Shown: in pieces, positions 58,290-64,000 of the stretch
How the letters are laid out: each line of letters starts with the position of its first letter
Position numbering within the stretch: the stretch's first letter is position 1
DNA from: Adiantum capillus-veneris
Taxonomy: Eukaryota; Streptophyta; Polypodiopsida; Polypodiales; Pteridaceae
Assembly: GCA_014529385.2 (NCBI GenBank)
Contig: CM043952.1
Span: 56,272,619-56,336,618 of the forward strand
Length of the DNA stretch: 64,000 nucleotides
Reading direction: 5' to 3'
Position numbers and translations under genes: made by a program
Notes under the pieces: generated by a model
Seen by the model: only the letters and a program-made list of their open reading frames with translations
Database searches by the model: none
Told to the model about the DNA's origin: nothing

Positions 58290-58613
58290 CTAATCCCTCC
58301 TCCCTTTTCCTTTTCCCAAATCTTTGTGGGAGCGTTTGTGGTTGTTGTTGTAGTTGTCATCGTTGTGGTTGGTGCTGTCGTTGTTGTCGCCATCATGAGA
58401 AAGATTGGGAGGTTTGGTTAGTTTGTTATAGGGAAAAGGCTTAGGTTTATGTTTAGGATTGGAGGAAGAAGGGATGATTGGTGTGAAGAGGTTATGAATG
58501 CGATTGAGGGGGTATTTTGGGTTTGTCGTAGGTTTATTAGGAGAGGAGTAAAAGAAAGGTTTTTTGGAGGGCGGGGAATAGGGAGGCGAGTGGGGTGGTT
58601 CTTGTTTTCTTTT
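58290..58613 (-). CDS. Pro/Asn-rich 5' frame of the PLE (start unclear)
   Basis: This open frame is rich in Pro, Ser, Lys and Asn (KKPFFYSSPNKPTTNP, PLNRIHNLFTPIIPSSS, then NNNHKRSHKDLGKGKGRRD). It overlaps the upstream end of the RT frame by about 70 bases in another phase. It may be the N-terminal part of the RT protein separated by a frameshift or intron, or an ORF1. Its apparent first codon is a GTG in the flanking CA repeat, so no true start is seen. The same frame recurs in copy 2 near 63850-64000. Confidence 0.4.
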   Translation of the reverse strand, partial: KRKQEPPHSPPYSPPSKKPFFYSSPNKPTTNPKYPLNRIHNLFTPIIPSSSNPKHKPKPFPYNKLTKPPNLSHDGDNNDSTNHNDDNYNNNHKRSHKDLGKGKGRRD

Positions 58614-59456
58614 TAGGCACACACACTAAAAAATTGGCAGCTTTTACCAATCTTTAGGTGCGCACACAAAAGGGTTATACTTGTCGGATTTGCAATGTGA
58701 CTTTACAAATCATGAGTTGGGCATGAGGACAACACACATCAATCATCACAATCGAAAAATCATAACGCACACATTGATTTTTAGGTGCACAAACATGGGC
58801 AAAATAGTGCACACACACCTAAAATTAGCATACACACACTCAATTAGAATGCACACTTGATTTTAGTGCACACACACCTAAAATTGACCATCCAAACATG
58901 CAATTAGCTGAATTAGGCACCCGATTAGCAACCTACAATCATCAATTAGCAATTGAATCTTGTCAAATCATACGCCACCAATTCTTAAAAATTTTGGCAT
59001 AACGACGACGTGAAAACGAAAAATCGTAAAATTTTCAATCCACATTGCATCACCATAGCATTGCATCAACATGGCATTCCATTACATTGCATCATCATGG
59101 TGGGATCTCTACACAATTCTACACATCTGTAGATCGTAGGGAGGTTGAGAATACCACCTTGATTACCTTTTCGTTGAAGATCAATTGAATGGTTGAATGC
59201 TTCAATTCTTTATAGCAAATTAGTAAGTTAGCAAAAATTAGTCAAATTAGCAAGGGGTTAGTGTGAAATTAGAGTGTGTAAACACACAATTGGCAAGATA
59301 TGGTAACACAGTAGGGAATTATGAACACAATGCTTCATGCACACACATTCAAAATCCACAAAAACATAAACACACAATTGATATTAGTGAGGAAACACAT
59401 TCTTTTATGCCACAATTACACTAGCTTAGGCCATCGTCCCCGGCAATGGTGCCAAA

Positions 59457-60168
59457 TGTCGGGAGGCGTTGTAGGACGACCCAATCACAACCCACAAAAT
59501 TGTCAAATCGGTGGTTCGTCAACCCGGCCAGGGCATGGAAGCATGAGCATAGGATGTATAGACATAGAGGATTCAAGGGATCCTTCTTCTCATCATAGAG
59601 AGAAGCCATGGAAGGGCTTCCTTTAATCAACCACATATTCCTACTTGCTAATCACTTGCACACAATCATGTGATTGAAATTAACCTATCACATCAATCAC
59701 TCTAATCACACAACTACACAAGCATGCAATTAACATACCTACTCCGCATTAGTGTGTCCATTCCGGTACATCCCCTCAATGCACCTACGTATGCACACAC
59801 ACTAACCACACACCTTGTAAAGAGAGAGGAAGAGAAGGAAGGCATAGCCCTCACACACCACATGGCCAAAGGTGTGGATAGAAGAGATTAACTCAAAAAA
59901 GGGATTAGAGATCTACCATCACACTAATATATACAATCTCACTCCACATAATCAAACAAAAAAGACTAATAAGAAAGAAAGTGTAATTGATTATTAGAAA
60001 TCAAGAGCTACATGGGCATGGAAAGCCCATGAGCCTCATGACTATCCACTCTACAAAGAGAAGAACTCACCCAAGAATGACTTCTCATTAAGCATAGGTC
60101 TCTTTTATAGCTTTCGGCCTCAAACCCTTTAACTATGGGATAAAGTTGAGCTCTTTAGTCTAAACTTA
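59457..60168 (-). repeat. LTR-G fragment, unit 2
   Basis: It is nearly identical to 54641-55352 with the tRNA-Asp-like primer site at 59437-59454 and the same border to PLE sequence at actta. The shared border shows that the PLE insertion came before the tandem duplication. Confidence 0.88.
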
Positions 60169-60395
60169 ATATATAATTACATTTAAGCGTGCGAGGCACT
60201 TTGATCTGGAGCAAAAGGAAAGGAGGTGGGGGTGGGCTAAGGGGTAAAAGGTAGAAGGGAGACGGGGGTGGGTTATGGGGTACCAAACGCGTTTCGCTCC
60301 TTTAAGGAGCTCATTAGTGGTAGTAGTAGGGAGAATACTAAAATAGAGGGGAAGAGGATGCTCTTTATATAAGAGTGAGGGGGGGGGGGTTGAAG
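60169..60395 (-). mobile_element. Extra PLE 3' end stub in unit 2
   Basis: About 227 bases of the PLE 3' end include a hammerhead copy and a short G run (60379-60389). They are then joined abruptly to inverted RT coding sequence. PLE insertions are known for partial tandem and inverted pieces. Confidence 0.8.
60281..60322 (-). ncRNA. Hammerhead ribozyme, copy B, core-mutated
   Basis: It has the same fold as copies A and C, but the core reads CUAAUGA in place of CUGAUGA (plus-strand c to t at 60315). This changes the near-invariant G5, so self-cleavage should be lost or very weak. Helices I, II and III are unchanged. Confidence 0.8.
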
Positions 60396-60677
60396 GTGCA
60401 CCGCAATGGGATCCAATTTTGCAGTGGTATATGCGTGTCTTTTCCTTTGCCACTTAGAAAACCACTCTCAACTTATCTCTAGCCCAAACCTAGCCTATTA
60501 TAAGAGATACATAGATGATGCCTTCGGGGTTTGGACCGGCTCTCGTAAATCACTTACCAAAACTCTCGCCTCCTACACCTTCCCTCTACAAGAACATATA
60601 GAGATCTCACCCATCATATGTGGTTAGTGTGTGTGCATACGTAGGTGCATTGAGGGGATGTACCGGAATGGACACAC
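60396..60677 (+). mobile_element. Inverted PLE RT and LTR-G pieces
   Basis: 60396-60625 encodes on the plus strand GSNFAVVYACLFLCHLENH, YYKRYIDDAFGVW and on to HIEISPI. This is residues about 342-410 of the RT in the opposite orientation to the main copies, and closest to copy 2 (it shares SQLISS and SLTKTL). About 60621-60677 is an inverted piece of LTR-G (matching about 59753-59811 in reverse). This looks like template switching during PLE insertion or a fold-back repair event. Confidence 0.85.
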
Positions 60678-61032
60678 CTTGTAAAGAGAGAGGAAGAGAA
60701 GGAAGGCATAGCCCTCACACACCACATGGCCAAAGGTGTGGATAGAAGAGATTAACTCAAAAAAGGGATTAGAGATCTACCATCACACTAATATATACAA
60801 TCTCACTCCACATAATCAAACAAAAAAGACTAATAAGAAAGAAAGTGTAATTGATTATTAGAAATCAAGAGCTACATGGGCATGGAAAGCCCATGAGCCT
60901 CATGACTATCCACTCTACAAAGAGAAGAACTCACCCAAGAATGACTTCTCATTAAGCATAGGTCTCTTTTATAGCTTTCGGCCTCAAAACCTTTAACTAT
61001 GGGATAAAGTTGAGCTCTTTAGTCTAAACTTA
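60678..61032 (-). repeat. Third LTR-G piece, unit 2
   Basis: It matches 59815-60168 at very high identity, with the same border to PLE sequence at 61032/61033. Confidence 0.85.
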
Positions 61033-61144
61033 ATATATAATTACATTTAAGCGTGCGAGGCACTTTGATCTGGAGCAAAAGGAAAGGAGGTGGGGGTGGG
61101 CTAAGGGGTAAAAGGTAGAAGGGAGATGGGGGTGGGTTATGGGG

Positions 61145-61186
61145 TACCAAACGCGTTTCGCTCCTTTAAGGAGCTCATCAGTGGTA
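61145..61186 (-). ncRNA. Type I minimal hammerhead ribozyme, copy C
   Basis: It is identical to copy A through core, helices I and II and the short helix III. Predicted cleavage is after 61150 on the minus strand. It lies about 110 bases from the PLE 3' border, the same position as in copy A. Confidence 0.88.
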
Positions 61187-61784
61187 GTAGTAGGGAGAAT
61201 ACTGAAATAGAGGGGAAGAGGATGCTCTTTATATAAGAGTGAGGGGGGGGGGGGGGGGTGAAGGTGTACTTTGCAAGGGCTGTGAGTTTGTCCATTGACT
61301 AGAGGTAGAGAGTGGTGTAGAGTTTCCCAAAGGTAATAAGTAAGAAAATGAATTTTAGTGGGGGGAGTACAATAGATTGTTCACCCGGGGGGTGGTATAA
61401 GTGAAAGGGGGTCTAAAAAAGAAAAAATGGAGGGGGGGGGGGGGGGGGGGTGATTTGAGAGTTTAAAAGGAGTAGTTTGATTTCCAAAAAATGTGAAAAA
61501 GTGATGAAATGGAATGCCGAAGAACTGGTGTATAATATACAGGACTGGGTGTAAGGTGTTAATTGGGGGGGGGGGGTGATTTGAGAGTTTAAAAGGAGTG
61601 GCTTGATTTCCAAAAAATGGTGTTCCAGGAGTAAATTACAAGGGAGAAAATTAGGAATGTAGGATCACAAATGTAAAAGGTGTGTCCGTGTTGTTGAAGA
61701 ACTACGGGCTTAGAGAGTCAATCTGCAAAATGAGCGGTAAGAGTTAGGGTAGGTTATAAAGAGTATTCATTTGTAAAATTGGGT

Positions 61785-63560
61785 TTAACTTTGGTTTATG
61801 GATTCAGTTAGAAGAGTGCCTAAGTTTTGGCCATTGGTCCAACATACAATGGGTTGGTCAAGATGCGCAAGGGTGGCGGAGAGGCTGCAAGCCGTATGGA
61901 TAGGCTTACCAATTATTAGGGTAGGGTTTAGTCTACGAGTTTCTGGAGAAAAAGGTAGTTTGAGGGTGATAGGGGAAGGATTTTTTAAAGATGGGGTTTT
62001 GGTTAGGAGAGTTGGTCGTTCCTTGTAAGAGATCAAACCAAAGATCCTAAGGAGGAAGTTTCTTAGGTAGCCTCTATGAAGGAGCCTAATGAAGAAGAGG
62101 TTTCTCAAACGATAGAATCCATCATGATTGCTTTCCCTGATAAGATAGCGTCTAAGTTCTGACTTGATAAAGGCTAATTTTTGGTGGAGAGGGTGCCAAG
62201 AGATCCAAGGTATATATTGGTAAGAGTTGAGAGGCTTTTGGTAACAATTGGAGTCCAAGATACCATACAAGTGGAAAGTATGTCCCTTGTGGAAGTGGAC
62301 ATCTAGGATGGTTGCTTCAAAAGTGGATATGATGGGTGAGATCTCTATATGTTCTTGTAGAGGGAAGGTGTAGGAGGCGAGAGTTTTGGTAAGTGATTTA
62401 CGAGAGCCGGTCCAAACCCCGAAGGCATCATCTATGTATCTCTTATAATAGGCTAGGTTTGGGCTAGAGATAAGTTGAGAGTGGTTTTCTAAGTGGCAAA
62501 GGAAAAGACACGCATATACCACTGCAAAATTGGATCCCATTGCGGTGCCCTTAATTTGCTTCCATACTTTGTCTTTGAAACAAAGATAATGGTGTGAAAG
62601 AATAAGGGTGGCAAGTGAGATGATGAACTCTAATTTTGGGGTGTCGAAGAAATTAGTAATGGTGCTTCTGAGGGCTATGAGACCGTCAGTCATAGGGATG
62701 CTGGGGTAGAGGGAGGTCACATCGAAGGTAAAGAGGAGACAATGGGGGGGGAAGGTCTTTGAGTGGAGATCGATGATGAGGGATAGCGAGTCTTTGAGGT
62801 GTTGTTTTTGTGAAAGGAGGACATGATAAAGTTGGAAGTGTAGCCATTTGGAAGCATTTTCAAACAAGTATCCACGGTAAGAGAAAATAGGAGGGGCTAC
62901 AAGTATAGGTTTGTGTAACTTAGGGAGAAATTGGATAGGGCAGGGTTTGAAGGATTTATGGAGTGGTGTGAGGATAAAGGTGGCTTCATCTCGGGTGAGG
63001 AGAGTGTATTTGAGGGTGATGGAGTGGAGTAAAGAGGCGAGGTAATTATGTGGTGGTGGGGTTAGGGGTTGGTATGTGGAGGGATCATTGAGTTGTCTAT
63101 GGGCTTCTCGTTCATACCATTCCCGTGATAGGATGGTAAGACCTAGATTTTTATCCGCCGGTTTAATGACTATAGTGTGGTCCGTTGAAAGAGTTTTAAG
63201 GGCACGCTTGACAAATTTGGGAAATTTTGAGTGCGAAGTTTTGTAGTGTGTAAGTGTATCTTTCAGATTTATGAGGTTAAGGGATGTGATGTCCTCTAGT
63301 GTAGGATCTAAAGAGGGGGGTATCCAAGAGGGGTTAGGGGTTTTGAAAAGGGGGGGTTTGCTGGACATAGAAGATTGATAAAACATATTGAGTTGTAAAT
63401 TTTTTGCCAAGGAGTTGTGGGCTTTAATAATGTGTTCCGCAGGGGGGTTAGGAGGAGGGTGAATGTACTTAAGCCCTAGATCTAAGCATTTCTTTTCGTC
63501 GATAGAGAGGGGGCGGGAGGTGAGATTATGAACAAAGTTAGTACAAGGGTTATTGACCAA
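61785..63560 (-). CDS. PLE reverse transcriptase, copy 2
   Basis: 591 codons from a TTG at 63560, again with an open frame upstream and no ATG. It shares all motifs with copy 1: KPADKNLG, KLHKP (here in the more canonical PKLHKP form), FTFDVTSLYPSIP, GTAMGSNF, YIDDAF and the thumb WHPLHQKLAF. No stop interrupts it. It ends after the thumb without GIY-YIG. Two independent full-length frames with scattered replacements suggest that at least one copy was functional recently. Confidence 0.87.
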   Translation of the reverse strand: MVNNPCTNFVHNLTSRPLSIDEKKCLDLGLKYIHPPPNPPAEHIIKAHNSLAKNLQLNMFYQSSMSSKPPLFKTPNPSWIPPSLDPTLEDITSLNLINLKDTLTHYKTSHSKFPKFVKRALKTLSTDHTIVIKPADKNLGLTILSREWYEREAHRQLNDPSTYQPLTPPPHNYLASLLHSITLKYTLLTRDEATFILTPLHKSFKPCPIQFLPKLHKPILVAPPIFSYRGYLFENASKWLHFQLYHVLLSQKQHLKDSLSLIIDLHSKTFPPHCLLFTFDVTSLYPSIPMTDGLIALRSTITNFFDTPKLEFIISLATLILSHHYLCFKDKVWKQIKGTAMGSNFAVVYACLFLCHLENHSQLISSPNLAYYKRYIDDAFGVWTGSRKSLTKTLASYTFPLQEHIEISPIISTFEATILDVHFHKGHTFHLYGILDSNCYQKPLNSYQYIPWISWHPLHQKLAFIKSELRRYLIRESNHDGFYRLRNLFFIRLLHRGYLRNFLLRIFGLISYKERPTLLTKTPSLKNPSPITLKLPFSPETRRLNPTLIIGKPIHTACSLSATLAHLDQPIVCWTNGQNLGTLLTESINQS

Positions 63561-64000
63561 GGTGCCCGAAGAGAGCTTACCAAAAACTATAAGTTTGTAG
63601 GCGTGCGGATGTATGAGTGGAAGCCAAAATTTATGCCTCTTCCTTCCTCTATTTGTGGAATCTTTTCTAAGAGGGAAGTTGGGGGCTTCGTTTAAAAAGG
63701 ATAGGGTAGATGGTGGTGGGGTAGAGATGGAAGGGAGAGAGCGTTGAGTGTTTTTCCAAAGATAAGGGAGGAGGGGGGGCTTACTGAAAAGTAAGTGTAA
63801 CCAAGAAGTTGGACAAGAATGCCCTAATCCCTCCTCCCTTTTCCTTTTCCCAAATCTTTGTGGGAGCGTTTGTGGTTGTTGTTGTAGTTGTCGTCCTTGT
63901 GGTTGGTGCTGTCGTTGTTGTCACCATCATGAGAAAGATTGGGAGGTTTGGTTAGTTTGTTATAGGGGAAAGGCTTAGGTTTATGTTTAGGATTGGAGGA

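Larger units (their letters stand above)
53795..58613. repeat. Tandem unit 1: Gypsy leader + LTR-G fragment + PLE copy 1
   Basis: The unit of about 4.82 kb is directly followed by a second copy starting at 58614. Equivalent points are offset by 4,816-4,818 (for example primer sites 54621 and 59437, LTR/PLE borders 55352 and 60168). Both edges share ttttaggc followed by (ca)n at 53791 and 58611, so the duplication could have used this microhomology. Identity looks near 98%. Confidence 0.85.
55353..58613 (-). mobile_element. Penelope-like element copy 1, endonuclease-less type, with hammerhead ribozyme
   Basis: The minus-strand element of about 3.26 kb runs from a Pro-rich 5' coding stretch through an RT frame (56251-58026 and upstream) and a 3' region of about 900 bp. 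That region contains C-tracts (G-tracts on the plus strand), a 133-bp tandem duplication and a hammerhead ribozyme, and it ends at 55353. PLEs are retroelements distinct from LTR and LINE types, with RTs close to telomerase; many carry type I hammerheads in their terminal repeats. Here no GIY-YIG domain is visible before or after RT, which fits the Athena/Coprina-like group. Left and right neighbours are the LTR-G fragment and the next tandem unit. Confidence 0.8.
58614..64000. repeat. Tandem unit 2: leader + LTR-G + rearranged PLE 3' end + PLE copy 2 (continues past window)
   Basis: It repeats unit 1 from 58614. At about 60396 an extra segment is inserted: an inverted PLE coding piece (60396-60625), an inverted LTR-G piece (about 60621-60677), then a second LTR-G piece and PLE 3' end (60678-61260) offset by about 865 bp from 59815-60395. 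After that unit 1 order resumes with offset 5,534. The 5' end of PLE copy 2 would be near 64147, outside the window. Confidence 0.85.
61033..64000 (-). mobile_element. Penelope-like element copy 2, endonuclease-less type (5' end outside window)
   Basis: It has the same organisation as copy 1: 3' end at 61033, hammerhead at 61145-61186, G runs at about 61242-61257, 61432-61450 and 61565-61576, RT frame 61785-63560, and Pro/Asn-rich 5' frame running to the window edge. The 3' region lacks part of the tandem duplication present in copy 1. The RT products of the two copies differ at about 26 of 591 residues. Confidence 0.82.

Noticed and set aside
55353-58613. LINE or LTR retrotransposon as identity of the RT element
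   Set aside because: KPADKNLG, KLHKP and the thumb pattern fit Penelope-like RT. There is no APE or RLE endonuclease, RNase H or integrase, and the hammerhead is typical of PLEs.

Overview
This window is eukaryotic and almost certainly from a large, repeat-rich land-plant genome. It holds Copia and Gypsy LTR retrotransposons with plant-type primer sites (tRNA-iMet, and tRNA-Asp-like), plant-style GT-AG introns, a fragment of a plant chitinase-2-like GH18 gene, and long (CA)n, (TA)n and (GA)n tracts. A fern or lycophyte is my guess, because endonuclease-less Penelope-like elements and ParB/methyltransferase-type genes are more familiar there than in flowering plants. That guess is inference. 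No intact ordinary host gene, rRNA, tRNA or CRISPR array was recognised.

Left part (1-13 kb): a GH18 pseudogene on the minus strand (about 0.8-1.27 kb) is followed by a plus-strand multi-exon gene relic (about 1.9-10.6 kb). Its 5' exons carry a ParB-like GNH motif and its 3' exons read as a beta-class DNA methyltransferase. A complete Copia insertion (5,228-10,256, with 5-bp target duplication attat) splits its last recognisable exon. Reading across the empty site keeps the methyltransferase frame.

Middle part (12-47 kb): this is a graveyard of nested, mostly truncated LTR elements. It includes an LTR/gag relic (12.2-13.6 kb), a Copia LTR fragment, a gag element with a 1.5-kb LTR and an unrecognised 355-codon ORF (13.8-17.65 kb), and a 3'-truncated second copy of the first Copia family (17.65-21.5 kb). 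It also holds a Gypsy-like gag fragment (23.2-25 kb), a gag-only element with both LTRs (26.1-29.65 kb), a third Copia (30.4-32.8 kb), a Gypsy integrase relic (39.6-40.4 kb), a Copia-like LTR and leader (40.4-42.5 kb), and the 3' ends of two more Gypsy-type elements (42.9-46 kb). Between them lie microsatellites and diverged tandem repeats. About 32.8-39.6 kb holds no recognisable gene.

Right part (47.4-64 kb): a minus-strand Gypsy-type relic carries gag and two retropepsin-like domains (47.4-51.7 kb), then a long AT-rich leader, a primer site and part of an LTR. That LTR is cut by a Penelope-like element (PLE). The PLE encodes a reverse transcriptase of at least 591 codons with intact-looking catalytic motifs and no visible GIY-YIG endonuclease. 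Its 3' region contains a minimal type I hammerhead ribozyme that folds by eye on the minus strand. The block of leader, LTR fragment and PLE is repeated in tandem with a period of about 4.82 kb. The second unit carries an extra partial, partly inverted rearrangement, giving three hammerhead copies, one with a core substitution. The ribozyme-bearing, endonuclease-less PLE array and the ParB/methyltransferase-like gene are the two most interesting items here.
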